Of a stretch of 64,000 nt of DNA, positions 9,374-18,828 are shown piece by piece (position 1 is the stretch's first letter; the number at the start of each line of letters is the position of its first letter). The notes under the pieces are model-generated. The model had not been told where the DNA came from, did no database searches, and saw nothing but the letters and a program-made list of their open reading frames with translations. The stretch spans positions 372,001-436,000 of the forward strand of contig NZ_PIOD01000005.1 of assembly GCF_003369565.1 (NCBI RefSeq), written 5' to 3'. The position numbers and the translations under genes are program-made. This DNA comes from Oceanobacillus chungangensis. Lineage in GTDB: Bacteria > Bacillota > Bacilli > Bacillales > Amphibacillaceae.

Positions 9374-9403
9374 AAATGGCTGTCTCAATAGAGACAGCCA
9401 TTT
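9374..9403. terminator. Rho-independent terminator, bidirectional
   Basis: AAATGGCTGTCTC (9374-9386) pairs with GAGACAGCCATTT (9391-9403): 13-bp stem, AATA loop, T/A runs on both flanks. It separates the RpiR gene (+) from the converging hydrolase gene (-). Confidence 0.88.
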
Positions 9404-9443
9404 TGATGCTTGTAAGTGTTAACCTCGTTGGAGCATTCTAATC

Positions 9444-12062
9444 CTATTTTAAATTTAGTGCCTTGTTAGTGATACGCTGTGCGTAGTGAATATCGGTTGT
9501 AATTCGTGCCACAACTTCTGGACTGATTTTAGCATCTTTTTGTACTTTTTTCAAAAACTGATTCAAGCGCTTTTCAAGTTTGTCAAGATCATCTGTTTTT
9601 TTGATAAGACTATCTAGCTGTGCATGTAGCGGTTTTGCAGAGCGATGATCTATTCCGCCCAATGGTAAATAGATTTCATCAATCTTACGGCTGATATCAT
9701 TTAAAATCAATTTTACAGAAAGATTAGGGTTATTTTCCGGCGTAATGGCAGTACGGCTGTAAATTCCTTGTGAAGCTCTATCCCCATAGCCCATTTCTAA
9801 GAATGAACTGGATTCGAAAATAGCAGTACCTTCTGAAGCGTTGTTAACGGCTTCCATTTGTTCCAATAAAGCTTCATGACTCAGTCCAAAGTAAGAACCA
9901 ACGCCAAAGATCTGGTATGCGTTATCTTTCACTATGTCTATTGTATTATTCAAATCACGAACAGTATCTGTTTTATCAATGTTGTAAGACATTGGGAACA
10001 AAGCATCTAAATAACCTTTGTCAATCCAATCTTTAGGATTTTGCATTTTTTCTATCGGTCCAAGATCATATTGCGGCCAAACGGAAGCGGAACGCTCTAT
10101 CTTAGGATTTATCTCACGTGCAGATTCAAAGATTTCATATACCATCGTGTTTACGAAGCTTTGTCTGTACATTGCCCAATCCATCCAAGCTTCATCATCT
10201 TCTGTTAATGTACGTGGGTCAACGCCATATTCTGCAATAAATGGATCAATTGATGAAGTCTCATAACCCATGTCATAGTCTGGATAACGAATATAATCTA
10301 ACTGCAGTCCATCAATGTCATATTTCTCTACCAAGTCTGTGGCCATCATGAGTGTATAGTCACGAGCATCCTGATTAGCTGGGCTTATCCATGAATAGCC
10401 TGTTTTCGGCTCGTATTTTAAACCGTCACGAGTTTCAAGTGACAAATCGGGAGCTTTCTCTATAACAGATGGTTCGACCATGAAGGCCTTATACCATGCA
10501 TGCAATTCAATTCCTGCTGCATGTGCCTCTTCAATATAAATTTCTAACATATCTTGGCCATTGAAAGCAGGGTTTATTGATACATATGGTGAGCTGCTAG
10601 GGTAAATGGTATAACGATCATTGGAAGTTTCAAGATAAATAGCATTGACGCCTACTTCCTTTAATTCATTCACTTTTGCTTGAACAGCTTCACGTGTTGT
10701 TTCGGTAGGTCGCATCCATACCGCTCGCATTTCCACATTTCTCGATTCAAAGTTTGTGAAATGTGCATTAGATGTTTCTTCTATTACTTTATCTGTTGCT
10801 GACTTCATACCAACATAATCCTTAACGCTTAAAGCAGATTGTGCTTTTTCAAGATAAACTTCTGAAATAGAAAGATAATCTTGAATCTTTTCATAGTCTA
10901 CATCTTTATAAGTAATCTTCGAATGTTCTAGATTGGCTGTTTCTTTTTCAATTAACATGGCAGCCCTATCTATGGTCGATTGAGGAGTATAAATGACAAC
11001 AACTTCATTGTTTTCTTCATCTATACTCACAGTTGATGCCAAGATTCCAGCTGACATTAATACTGGTATGGCACTTCCATGTGCTGAAATGACATAGCCA
11101 TCTTCAGGAATAACGCTATTATTACCACCAGTACTAACAATCATCCCGTTAGCATCAACAATAAATTCGTAACCGAAACTATTGGTACCAGTCTCATTTC
11201 CATATGAACTGTCATAAACGATTACTTGATTTGCACCACGGAAACCTGGAAATGGTTGATTATTAGCCTCATCCCATCCATTAGGATTATCCTCCTTTGT
11301 TTTTGGATTCATAGCATCATATTTAATACGTGTTCCGTTATAAATTACTACGTTTTCCAAAGAAATATCTATTTGATCCCCAACCTTAACAACTGGACCT
11401 AGCAAATTATCATATTCACTGTCAGATTGTATAGATAAAACGAAACCGTCTGTTGGGATTGCCAGTGGATTTTTTTCTCCCAAATAACGAATATCTGTTA
11501 CCTGACCATTTTTAATGGCTATCTCAAGTCCCCATTCATTCGTATCTGTTACCACACCATACGAACTGTCGTAAAGGACGGTCATTGCAGAACCACGTGC
11601 TCCGTTAACTAGATCAATTGGATAAATGTTACCATTAAATGTGAAGTATTTCTCGGGTAATATTGTAATGTCCAGATTATTCATTGTCACAATTTCCCCG
11701 ACTGTTAGACTCTCTACCAAATCCTTATAACTGCCACTTCCAGAAAGGGTATATCCATTTGAAGGTATACTAGCGCCTTCTGCACCATCAGTCACAACTT
11801 CAACGACTATATCATTAACGATGATAGCTTGGACTGTTGTACTATCAAAAGGTTCTGTAGAGGAACCGCTTTCATTTGTGTAGACGATAAGAGAATCGGT
11901 TATTATTGGTTTATCGACACCGGTAAGAATGTAGCTACTGCCATCGGATAAGGTAATAGATGGCTGAACTTTCGTCTCATCATCAGCTACCTCTGCATAC
12001 AGACTTGTATTAAATCCAACCAACAGTAACAAAATAAGTATAACGGAAATAATTTTTTTCAT
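9444..12062 (-). CDS. Secreted family 10-like glycosyl hydrolase (GHL10/DUF187) with repeated N-terminal domains
   Basis: An 872-residue exported protein. A signal peptide MKKIISVILILLLLVGFNTS ends near LYA-E (residue 23). A beta-rich region follows with three imperfect repeats, each with a YDSSYG...TNxxG unit and an IPxxGYxxS unit. The hydrolase-like barrel spans about residues 443-780, beginning MRAVWMRP; it contains NAIYLETSND, ELHAWYKAFMV and the LQLDYIRYP motif (about residue 587) typical of GHL10. A coiled C-terminal tail follows. The ATG at 12062 has a GGGAGG site five bases upstream; an earlier TTG at 12122 lacks one. It probably acts on a polysaccharide or cell-wall glycan outside the cell; the substrate is unknown. 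Confidence 0.85.
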   Translation of the reverse strand: MKKIISVILILLLLVGFNTSLYAEVADDETKVQPSITLSDGSSYILTGVDKPIITDSLIVYTNESGSSTEPFDSTTVQAIIVNDIVVEVVTDGAEGASIPSNGYTLSGSGSYKDLVESLTVGEIVTMNNLDITILPEKYFTFNGNIYPIDLVNGARGSAMTVLYDSSYGVVTDTNEWGLEIAIKNGQVTDIRYLGEKNPLAIPTDGFVLSIQSDSEYDNLLGPVVKVGDQIDISLENVVIYNGTRIKYDAMNPKTKEDNPNGWDEANNQPFPGFRGANQVIVYDSSYGNETGTNSFGYEFIVDANGMIVSTGGNNSVIPEDGYVISAHGSAIPVLMSAGILASTVSIDEENNEVVVIYTPQSTIDRAAMLIEKETANLEHSKITYKDVDYEKIQDYLSISEVYLEKAQSALSVKDYVGMKSATDKVIEETSNAHFTNFESRNVEMRAVWMRPTETTREAVQAKVNELKEVGVNAIYLETSNDRYTIYPSSSPYVSINPAFNGQDMLEIYIEEAHAAGIELHAWYKAFMVEPSVIEKAPDLSLETRDGLKYEPKTGYSWISPANQDARDYTLMMATDLVEKYDIDGLQLDYIRYPDYDMGYETSSIDPFIAEYGVDPRTLTEDDEAWMDWAMYRQSFVNTMVYEIFESAREINPKIERSASVWPQYDLGPIEKMQNPKDWIDKGYLDALFPMSYNIDKTDTVRDLNNTIDIVKDNAYQIFGVGSYFGLSHEALLEQMEAVNNASEGTAIFESSSFLEMGYGDRASQGIYSRTAITPENNPNLSVKLILNDISRKIDEIYLPLGGIDHRSAKPLHAQLDSLIKKTDDLDKLEKRLNQFLKKVQKDAKISPEVVARITTDIHYAQRITNKALNLK

Positions 12063-12336
12063 GTTAACCTCCCAAAGATATAGTTTTACCGTGGAACTGA
12101 CAACAGAAACTTTGTCCCTCAATGTTTGTTAATTAACATTCTTTATGGAATTACCCTCCTTTTTGAAAGAAAATGGTGAATATTTCTTCTGTTATTATAA
12201 TGTCAGGCAGATATTTATGTCAAATAAAACCCTGACATTTCAGAATCTTATATCAATATTGAAAATATGGATCCCTAACCCTGTAAATAGAAGTTTGTTT
12301 GTATATATGAAACCTCGGAAACATCTAAAATCTCAT
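12063..12336. other. Non-coding region upstream of the secreted hydrolase
   Basis: About 270 bases without a convincing gene. On the minus strand it holds the promoter at 12194-12223, an AGGAGGG sequence near 12155 before a tiny frame (MLINKH), and the real ribosome site near 12070. A plus-strand open frame that starts in this stretch runs into the transketolase gene on the other strand and has no ribosome site. Confidence 0.6.
12194..12223 (-). promoter_or_regulatory. Sigma-A promoter of the secreted hydrolase
   Basis: Read on the minus strand: -35 TTGACA (12223-12218) and -10 TATAAT (12199-12194) with an 18-base spacer. Both hexamers are perfect. The 5' leader is about 125 bases. Confidence 0.75.
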
Positions 12337-12371
12337 AAAAAAAGAGCACTCAGGCCGAAGCCCGAGCACTC
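12337..12371 (-). terminator. Rho-independent terminator of transketolase
   Basis: On the minus strand a 12-bp GC-rich stem (three G-U pairs) closes a TTCG tetraloop and is followed by seven T (12343-12337). It lies 12 bases beyond the tkt stop codon. Confidence 0.9.
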
Positions 12372-12383
12372 TCCAATCAATCC

Positions 12384-14384
12384 TTATTTAACTACAGATT
12401 CAACATGCTTAACAACGTTTTCTACAGTAAATCCGTATTCTTCCATTACTTTTTCACCTGGTGCGGATGCGCCGAATGTATCGATTGCGATTACTTTTCC
12501 AGCGTCACCTACATAACGGTTCCAGCCGAATGAAGATGCCATTTCAACACCAACACGTGCTTTAACATTAGAAGGAATAACAGATTCTTTGTAAGCTTCG
12601 TCTTGTTGCTCGAAGCGATCCCATGATGGCATGCTGACAACGCGAACGTCGATATCTTTTTCTTTTAATGCTTTTTGTGCAGATACTGCTAATTGTACTT
12701 CAGATCCAGTAGCTAAGATTAATGCATCTGGAGTTTCTTTATCAGATTCGCTTACAACATAAGCACCTTTCTTAACGCCTTCGTATGCATTTTCTTTCGT
12801 ACCTTCTAAAGTAGGTAGATCCTGTCTAGTTAATGCAAGTGCTGTTGGTTGATCTGTTGATTCAACCGCTAAGCGCCATGCTGCTGCAGTTTCATTAGCA
12901 TCTGCAGGGCGGATTAGAGATAGGTTAGGAATTACACGCAATGCTGCTAAATGCTCAACAGGCTCATGTGTAGGACCATCTTCGCCAACTGCAATTGAAT
13001 CATGTGTGAACACATACGTAACAGGTGCGTTCATTATTGATGCTAAACGGATAGATGGACGCAGGTAGTCACTGAACACGAAGAATGTTCCGCCGAATAC
13101 GTTCAATCCACCGTGCAATGCCATACCGTTTAGTGCTGCTCCCATTGCATGTTCACGTACACCAAACCAAATGTTTCTCTCGTTATATGAATTACGTGAA
13201 TAGTCGCCTTCACCGTTAATTGTTGTTTTGTTAGAACCAGCTAAGTCAGCACTTCCACCGAAGAAGTTCGGAACCGCTTTAGCTACAGCATTTAGTACTT
13301 TACCTGAAGATGCACGAGTAGCCATATTGTCTCCAACTTCAAATGCAGGAAGTTCTTTTTCCCAGCCCTCAGGAAGTTTGCCGCTGATAGCTGTTTCGAA
13401 TTCGTTTGCTAATTCAGGGTATTTTTCTTTGTAAGTAGCAAGTAATTCATTCCATGCTGCTTCTTTTTCTTCGCCGTCTTTACCGATTTTTTCATTGAAA
13501 TCAGCATAAACTTCTTCTGGAACAGAGAAATCTTCATGTGTCCATTTGTAGAATTCTTTTGTAAGTTTCACTTCATCGGTACCAAGCGGTGAACCATGTG
13601 AAGTAGAAGAACCTGACTTATTAGGTGAACCGTAGCCAATGATTGTTCTAACTTCAATCAATGTTGGTTGCTCTGTATTTGCTTGCGCTTCTTTGATTGC
13701 GGCACGGATTGCATCTACATCGTTACCATCTTCTACACGAAGTACTTGCCAGCCATATGCTTTAAAGCGTTGTTCCGTATTTTCAGAGAATGATTTATTC
13801 AAATCACCGTCTAATGAAATATCATTAGAGTCATATAATGCGATTAATTTACCTAATCCTAAATGACCTGCTAATGATGCTGCCTCATGAGAAATACCTT
13901 CCATTAGATCGCCATCACTAACAAGTGCGTAAGTATAATGATCAACAACAGAAATGTCTTCTTTATTGTATTTTGCTGCTAAATGTGATTCTGCCATTGC
14001 AAAACCAACAGACATTGCAATCCCTTGTCCAAGTGGACCTGTTGTTGCTTCTACACCATCTGTGTGATGTACTTCAGGATGTCCTGGAGTTTTTGAACCC
14101 CATTGACGGAATGATTTTAAGTCGTCGATAGATACTTGATATCCAGATAAATGAAGTAGGCTATATAAAAGTGCAGAACCGTGACCAGCTGAAAGTACGA
14201 AGCGGTCGCGATCAAACCATTTTGAATTCTTAGGATTGTGATTCATGAAATCAGTCCATAATGTGTATGCCATTGGTGCAGCACCCATTGGAAGACCAGG
14301 ATGACCAGAATTCGCTTTTTCGATTGCATCAATCGACAATGTACGAATCGTATTAATGGATAACTGTTCGATATTAGTTGACAT
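12384..14384 (-). CDS. tkt: Transketolase
   Basis: A full-length 666-residue thiamine-diphosphate enzyme that exchanges two-carbon units between pentose- and other sugar phosphates in the cytoplasm. Seen are the N-terminal [19 protein letters not shown], the cofactor motif [40 protein letters not shown] in the pyrimidine domain, and the C-terminal domain ending in [10 protein letters not shown]. An AGGAGA site precedes the ATG. It stands alone on the minus strand, divergent from the polyol PTS genes, as in Listeria-type pentitol clusters where transketolase is part of the locus. It could serve pentitol use as well as being the housekeeping enzyme. Confidence 0.97.
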   Translation of the reverse strand: MSTNIEQLSINTIRTLSIDAIEKANSGHPGLPMGAAPMAYTLWTDFMNHNPKNSKWFDRDRFVLSAGHGSALLYSLLHLSGYQVSIDDLKSFRQWGSKTPGHPEVHHTDGVEATTGPLGQGIAMSVGFAMAESHLAAKYNKEDISVVDHYTYALVSDGDLMEGISHEAASLAGHLGLGKLIALYDSNDISLDGDLNKSFSENTEQRFKAYGWQVLRVEDGNDVDAIRAAIKEAQANTEQPTLIEVRTIIGYGSPNKSGSSTSHGSPLGTDEVKLTKEFYKWTHEDFSVPEEVYADFNEKIGKDGEEKEAAWNELLATYKEKYPELANEFETAISGKLPEGWEKELPAFEVGDNMATRASSGKVLNAVAKAVPNFFGGSADLAGSNKTTINGEGDYSRNSYNERNIWFGVREHAMGAALNGMALHGGLNVFGGTFFVFSDYLRPSIRLASIMNAPVTYVFTHDSIAVGEDGPTHEPVEHLAALRVIPNLSLIRPADANETAAAWRLAVESTDQPTALALTRQDLPTLEGTKENAYEGVKKGAYVVSESDKETPDALILATGSEVQLAVSAQKALKEKDIDVRVVSMPSWDRFEQQDEAYKESVIPSNVKARVGVEMASSFGWNRYVGDAGKVIAIDTFGASAPGEKVMEEYGFTVENVVKHVESVVK

Positions 14385-14434
14385 TGTGTAATCTCCTTTG
14401 TTTATGAATTATTCTATCTTCACTTCTATATTCT

Positions 14435-14451
14435 ATTATAAACCGTTTTCA
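14435..14451 (-). promoter_or_regulatory. tkt -10 box overlapped by a cre-like site
   Basis: On the minus strand TATAAT (14440-14435) lies at the end of TGAAAACGGTTTAT (14451-14438), which matches 12 of 14 positions of the CcpA site TGWAANCGNTNWCA. No clear -35 is seen. Catabolite repression of tkt is suggested. Confidence 0.5.
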
Positions 14452-14462
14452 GAGACAAGTAT

Positions 14463-14489
14463 TAATTAGTTTATTTGTTAAACTAATTA
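14463..14489. promoter_or_regulatory. Perfect 11-bp inverted repeat, XylR-like operator
   Basis: Arms TAATTAGTTTA (14463-14473) and TAAACTAATTA (14479-14489) surround TTTGT. The TTAGTTTA...TAAACTAA core resembles operators of ROK-family XylR repressors in Bacillus. It lies between tkt and the divergent regulator gene, so it could control either or both. Confidence 0.65.
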
Positions 14490-14492
14490 TTT

Positions 14493-14511
14493 TGTACATT
14501 ATTGTGAGGTA
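14493..14511. promoter_or_regulatory. Imperfect copy of the 14537 palindrome (candidate activator site 1)
   Basis: This 19-base site differs at only three positions from the site at 14537-14555 and lies 44 bases before it, about four helical turns. Paired sites upstream of a promoter are common for MtlR/LicR-type activators. Confidence 0.5.
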
Positions 14512-14536
14512 ATGGAGAAAGTTCTAAATTTTAAAA

Positions 14537-14556
14537 TGTACATCACTGTGATGTAC
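14537..14556. promoter_or_regulatory. Perfect GTACATCAC palindrome (candidate activator site 2)
   Basis: GTACATCAC (14538-14546), one T, then GTGATGTAC (14548-14556). It is about 45 bases upstream of the TATAAT at 14601, a position suited to activation. The PRD regulator encoded just downstream is the likely ligand. Confidence 0.6.
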
Positions 14557-14600
14557 TTGAATATTCCAACATTTTGTGATGAAACCGCATTCAGTTATGG

Positions 14601-14606
14601 TATAAT
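14601..14606 (+). promoter_or_regulatory. -10 box of the PTS regulator gene
   Basis: TATAAT 35 bases before the GTG start codon. No good -35 hexamer is present at the usual spacing, which fits an activator-dependent promoter. Confidence 0.5.
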
Positions 14607-14640
14607 TGGTGGTACAATAAATTCAGGAGGAGGTTTACGA

Positions 14641-16716
14641 GTGGTATTAAATGAACGAGACAATAGAATCTTGGATGAATTGATTAATAATCCAAGTGTT
14701 ACTAGTACAACAATTGAAGAAGAATATAATTTAACTCGTAGACAGCTTGGTTATAGCATTAACAAAATTAACGATTGGCTTTATACCAATAACCTTCCAT
14801 TAATAGAAAGAACGAGAAAAGGTCAGTTTATCATTGATCAAACTGTTTTTTCAAAACTTAGTGGAAATCATGAGAATTTCATTATGGATTCAACGATTTT
14901 AGCGGAGGAGCAACGTGTTCAATTAATACTCCTAATGCTATTAGGTTCAGAAGAAGAGCTGTCTCTAAATCATTTTACAATTGAATTGGAAGTCAGTAAG
15001 AATACGATATTAAGTGACATGAAGCAAGTACAAGTATTTCTAGATGAATACAATTTAGTTAATCGATATTCGAGAAAGCATGGGTATTTGATAGAAGGCG
15101 ATGAATTCCAAATTCGCAAACTACTAAATAATGTCGTACAACAAGTTCTTCTAATGAGTAATGGTGAATCAAGATTAATGACGTTAACAGGAATAAAGAA
15201 TGAACAAATCAATGAGTTTAAACAGCGTATCGAAAAAGTAGAAAATAAATTAAATATTAAGTTCACCGATGAGAAATTAGAAACGATGCCATTTACTTTG
15301 ATTCTCATTCTTAGAAGAATAGAAAAGGGCAGTGAAATAGAAGCTTTTTCTATTAAATATGATGAATTATCAGATACAAAAGAATATCAGGCGACAGAAG
15401 AACTTTTATATGATAAAAAAGATATCCCTGTTTCTGAACGATTGTTCATTACGTTGCATCTATTGACAACGAATGTTTATTGGGCTGAGGATTTTACTGA
15501 AGATACTGTACCAAATTTAGTTTCAGCAATTGATACGATGCTACGATTATTCGAAAAAAGTGCTTGTATCTATTTCCAGGAACGGGAGCAGCTGATGGAT
15601 AAATTGCTGCAGCATATTAAACCGGCATACTACAGAATTAAGTATCACCTTACAGATACGATTCAAATTCAAGGTTCGCTAAGTAAGGAATTCCTAGAAA
15701 TTCGCCATCTTGTAAGTAAATCCATAGAGCCACTTAAAGAGTTAATTGGCTCTGAAATTCCAGCTAGTGAAACGACCTATATTACCATGTTAATTGGTGG
15801 GTGGATGAATCGCCAGGGCGAAAGTATTGATCGTAAGGTGAAAGCAATTGTTGTTTGCCCACAGGGAGTATCGGTTTCAAGACTAATGTTTAATGATTTA
15901 AGTGAATTATTTCCAGAGTTCGTATTTTTGGATTCCTTATCGGTACGTGAATTTCTAAATTATAAGTTGGAATATGACATTGTATTTTCTCCGACATATT
16001 TAGAAACGAATAAGAAACTATTTATTTCCAAGGTATTTTTAGGAGAAGAAGAGAAATATCGTTTGCGAAAACAGGTAATGCTAGAAATCCATGGATATAT
16101 ACCAAATGATAGAAATGTTAATCAGTTACTAGAAATTATAAATAAGTATTCAACCGTTAATAATGAAAGGGCTTTAAAAGAAGAATTAGAAAGCTATTTG
16201 AATCATGCAGACGACACAGCGATTGTGAAGAAAGAGAATCCACCACAAGACCTTAACTTAGATGACATGATTACACCGGCGAATATTACATTGTTGGATT
16301 CCGTTGATTCGTGGGAAGAGGCAGTCCGTAAAGCGGCACAACCATTAAATGAAAGCGGAATTATTGAGCCAATCTACGTGGATGCAATGATTCGAAGTTC
16401 TAAAGAAGATTCCTATATTGTAATCGGTCCAAATATAGCAATTCCACATGCTGCACCAGAAGATGGAGTAAATGATGTGGGGATGAGCTTATTGCGTTTA
16501 AAGGAACCAGTACAATATACCGAGGAATTTGCGATAAATTTTGTAGTCGTAATTGCTGCGGTCGATAAGCAGCAGCATATTCGCGCATTGATGCAATTGA
16601 TGCAGTTTGCGAATTCGGAAATTGATCGTAAACATGCAATTGAAACTGATTCAATTGAGGAAGTTCATAAAATTTTAAAGCTATATTCTATAAAAGAAAT
16701 GGCAACTACGAATTAG
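14641..16716 (+). CDS. BglG/MtlR-type transcriptional regulator with PRD, EIIB-like and EIIA domains
   Basis: A 691-residue PTS-controlled activator. Order: N-terminal helix-turn-helix domains (about 1-130), two PRD domains (about 135-390), a GatB-like domain with a phosphorylatable cysteine in VVCPQGVSVSR (Cys406), and a C-terminal EIIA domain with phospho-histidine in IAIPHAAPEDG (His603). It should activate the following gatABC genes when their sugar is present. The frame is open back to 14512, but AGGAGGAGG at 14625 and the family N-terminus point to the GTG at 14641. Listeria and Enterococcus arabitol loci have an equivalent regulator beside a Gat-type PTS. Confidence 0.9.
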   Translation: MVLNERDNRILDELINNPSVTSTTIEEEYNLTRRQLGYSINKINDWLYTNNLPLIERTRKGQFIIDQTVFSKLSGNHENFIMDSTILAEEQRVQLILLMLLGSEEELSLNHFTIELEVSKNTILSDMKQVQVFLDEYNLVNRYSRKHGYLIEGDEFQIRKLLNNVVQQVLLMSNGESRLMTLTGIKNEQINEFKQRIEKVENKLNIKFTDEKLETMPFTLILILRRIEKGSEIEAFSIKYDELSDTKEYQATEELLYDKKDIPVSERLFITLHLLTTNVYWAEDFTEDTVPNLVSAIDTMLRLFEKSACIYFQEREQLMDKLLQHIKPAYYRIKYHLTDTIQIQGSLSKEFLEIRHLVSKSIEPLKELIGSEIPASETTYITMLIGGWMNRQGESIDRKVKAIVVCPQGVSVSRLMFNDLSELFPEFVFLDSLSVREFLNYKLEYDIVFSPTYLETNKKLFISKVFLGEEEKYRLRKQVMLEIHGYIPNDRNVNQLLEIINKYSTVNNERALKEELESYLNHADDTAIVKKENPPQDLNLDDMITPANITLLDSVDSWEEAVRKAAQPLNESGIIEPIYVDAMIRSSKEDSYIVIGPNIAIPHAAPEDGVNDVGMSLLRLKEPVQYTEEFAINFVVVIAAVDKQQHIRALMQLMQFANSEIDRKHAIETDSIEEVHKILKLYSIKEMATTN

Positions 16717-16735
16717 TTCAGAAAGGGAGATATCG

Positions 16736-17224
16736 ATGGGGCAATTATTTTTTGATGAATCTGTCATTCTATTAGATTTAGCAGCAGATTCCAAGGAAGA
16801 AGTTTTAAATAAAATGGGAAGTAACCTAGTAGACTTAGATTTAGTAAAGGAAAGCTTCATTCCAGCAATCATTCAAAGGGAAGCTGAATTTGCAACTGGA
16901 CTGCCAACTGCCGGTGTTTCCGTAGCAATTCCACATACGGATGTGGAACATGTCATAAATAAAACAATCAGTGTCGCTATATTAAAGAAACCAGTTGATT
17001 TCGTAATTATGGGTGACGATATAGAGACAACACCTGTTCAACTCGTATTTATGCTTGCAATGGATGAGGCGCATTCACAGCTTAGTCTGCTGCAAAAATT
17101 GATGGCAATGTTTCAAAATGAGGATTTATTAAAACGGTTAGTAAGTCTTGCAGATAAAACGGAAATAAAAAACGTATTAGAAGAAAATTTAGGATTTTTA
17201 GCTTTTGAAGGAGGTGAAAGATAA
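16736..17224 (+). CDS. gatA: PTS galactitol/pentitol-type IIA component
   Basis: A 162-residue fructose/mannitol-fold EIIA protein that passes phosphate from HPr to the IIB subunit. The active histidine is His67 in GVSVAIPHTDVEHV. Length and pattern match GatA. An AAAGGGAG ribosome site precedes the ATG. It overlaps the following gatB start by one base (TAATG), showing translational coupling. Gat-type IIA proteins serve galactitol in enterics and arabitol or xylitol in Listeria and Enterococcus; the enzymes here fit a pentitol better because no tagatose-bisphosphate aldolase is present. Confidence 0.92.
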   Translation: MGQLFFDESVILLDLAADSKEEVLNKMGSNLVDLDLVKESFIPAIIQREAEFATGLPTAGVSVAIPHTDVEHVINKTISVAILKKPVDFVIMGDDIETTPVQLVFMLAMDEAHSQLSLLQKLMAMFQNEDLLKRLVSLADKTEIKNVLEENLGFLAFEGGER

Positions 17225-17502
17225 TGAAACAAGTACTCGTAGCATGTGGCGCAGGTATTGCGACTTCAACAGTAGTAAACAATGCAATTGAAGAAATGGC
17301 AAAAGAAAATAACATTAAATTAGACATTAAACAAATCAAGATCGCTGAGGTTAGTGCGTATGAAGATTCAGCAGATCTTTTAGTTACTACAGCAATGACT
17401 AAGAAAGAATATCGATTCCCAGTTATTAATGCACGTGCATTTTTAACAGGAATTGGCATTGAAGATACAAAAAAACAAATTTTGGATGAACTTAAAAAAT
17501 AA
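17224..17502 (+). CDS. gatB: PTS galactitol/pentitol-type IIB component
   Basis: A 92-residue EIIB of the GatB type. The phosphorylated cysteine is Cys8 in VLVACGAGIATSTVV. It transfers phosphate from GatA to the sugar moved by GatC. Start overlaps the gatA stop codon; GGAGG (17212-17216) precedes it. A strong hairpin follows before gatC. Confidence 0.93.
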   Translation: MKQVLVACGAGIATSTVVNNAIEEMAKENNIKLDIKQIKIAEVSAYEDSADLLVTTAMTKKEYRFPVINARAFLTGIGIEDTKKQILDELKK

Positions 17503-17508
17503 ATAGAA

Positions 17509-17539
17509 TCTCGATTTCTCGCATAAAGAGAAATCGAGA
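17509..17539 (+). other. Strong intercistronic hairpin between gatB and gatC
   Basis: TCTCGATTTCTC (17509-17520) pairs perfectly with GAGAAATCGAGA (17528-17539), a 12-bp stem with a 7-base loop and no T-run. It may protect the gatAB message or set the ratio of soluble to membrane subunits. Confidence 0.75.
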
Positions 17540-17568
17540 GGTATATCTAGAGAGAGAGGGAAATACCT

Positions 17569-18828
17569 ATGCAAGGATTTGTAGATTTTATTCAAGCTTT
17601 TCTAGACTTAGGAGCGACAGTAATCTTGCCAGTAGCGATTTTTATCCTTGGACTAGTATTTGGTCAAAAACCAGGGAAAGCATTTCGTTCTGGATTAACA
17701 ATTGGAGTAGCATTTGTAGGTATATTCTTAGTAATTGATTTGTTAACGCTTAACTTAGGACCAGCTGCACAAGGAATGGTGGATCGATTAGGAGTAGATT
17801 TAAATGTAATTGATGTTGGTTGGCCAGCAACTTCATCGATTGCTTGGGCATCTGTCGTTGCAGCATTTATTATTCCACTAGGATTAGTTGTAAACGTTTT
17901 AATGTTATTGACGAAGACAACGAAAACGATGAACGTAGATATTTGGAATTATTGGCATTATACATTTATGGCTGCTGTTGTCTATACGATTTCAGGAAGT
18001 GTTATTCAAGGTTTAATTGCAGCACTGCTGTTCCAAATCGTCTGTCTTAAAGTTGCAGACTGGACACAACCAATGGTAAGTGATTTCTATGAAATGCCTG
18101 GGGTTTCTGTTGCAACAGGTAGTACGATTTCATATGCACCATTCATTTATTTAGTAAAATTAATTCAAAAAATTCCTGGACTAAATAAAATAAAGGCTGA
18201 TCCAGATACCATTCAAAAACGTTTTGGTATATTTGGAGACTCCATGGTAATGGGATTAATCCTTGGTGCAGCAATTGGAGCACTTGCAGGATATGGTGTT
18301 GGCGATATTATCAATATCGGTATCTCCATGGCCGCTGTAATGGTGTTAATGCCTCGTATGGTTAAGATCTTAATGGAAGGCCTAATGCCTGTATCAGAGT
18401 CCGCACGTACATGGTTAAATAAACACTTTGGCGATCGCGAGATTTATATCGGACTGGATGCTGCTGTTCTATTAGGACATCCATCAGTAATTTCAACTGC
18501 ACTTATTCTAACACCAATTACTGTACTGCTTGCAGTTATTTTACCTGGTAATGCTGTACTGCCATTTGGTGACTTAGCTACAATTCCTTTTGTAATCGCA
18601 TTTGTAGTTGGTGCAGCTCGTGGGAACATCATTCACTCCATTATTGTTGGTACGATCATGATTGCGATATCGCTTTATCTAGCAACAGACATCGCTCCAT
18701 TATTTACTGATATGGCTGCTACAGCAAGCATTAACTTGCCTGAAGGATCTGCAATGGTATCAAGTATTGACCAAGGCGGTAACCTAGTGAACTGGGTAAT
18801 TTGGAAGATATTTGCAATCTTTAACTAA
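17569..18828 (+). CDS. gatC: PTS galactitol/pentitol-type IIC membrane component
   Basis: A 419-residue polytopic membrane protein (about ten segments) matching the EIIC-Gat family: VDFIQAFLDLGATVILPVAI at the N-terminus, GWPATSSIAWASVVAAFIIP, and DAAVLLGHPSVISTALILTP near the C-terminal third. It binds and translocates the polyol while GatB phosphorylates it. It has its own AGAGAGGG ribosome site. Codon use and composition match its neighbours. The sugar cannot be read from the sequence. Confidence 0.94.
   Translation: MQGFVDFIQAFLDLGATVILPVAIFILGLVFGQKPGKAFRSGLTIGVAFVGIFLVIDLLTLNLGPAAQGMVDRLGVDLNVIDVGWPATSSIAWASVVAAFIIPLGLVVNVLMLLTKTTKTMNVDIWNYWHYTFMAAVVYTISGSVIQGLIAALLFQIVCLKVADWTQPMVSDFYEMPGVSVATGSTISYAPFIYLVKLIQKIPGLNKIKADPDTIQKRFGIFGDSMVMGLILGAAIGALAGYGVGDIINIGISMAAVMVLMPRMVKILMEGLMPVSESARTWLNKHFGDREIYIGLDAAVLLGHPSVISTALILTPITVLLAVILPGNAVLPFGDLATIPFVIAFVVGAARGNIIHSIIVGTIMIAISLYLATDIAPLFTDMAATASINLPEGSAMVSSIDQGGNLVNWVIWKIFAIFN

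Noticed and set aside
12122-12122. TTG start extending the secreted hydrolase by 20 residues
   Set aside because: It would hide the signal peptide inside the protein; the ATG at 12062 has a good ribosome site and a classical signal sequence.
12145-12516. 123-codon plus-strand frame across the hydrolase leader and the end of tkt
   Set aside because: No ribosome site, overlaps the tkt coding end and its terminator antisense, and the sequence has no protein-like pattern.
16736-18828. Galactitol as the certain PTS substrate
   Set aside because: No GatYZ aldolase or tagatose-6-P kinase is present; the Gat family also carries pentitols, so only the family is called.
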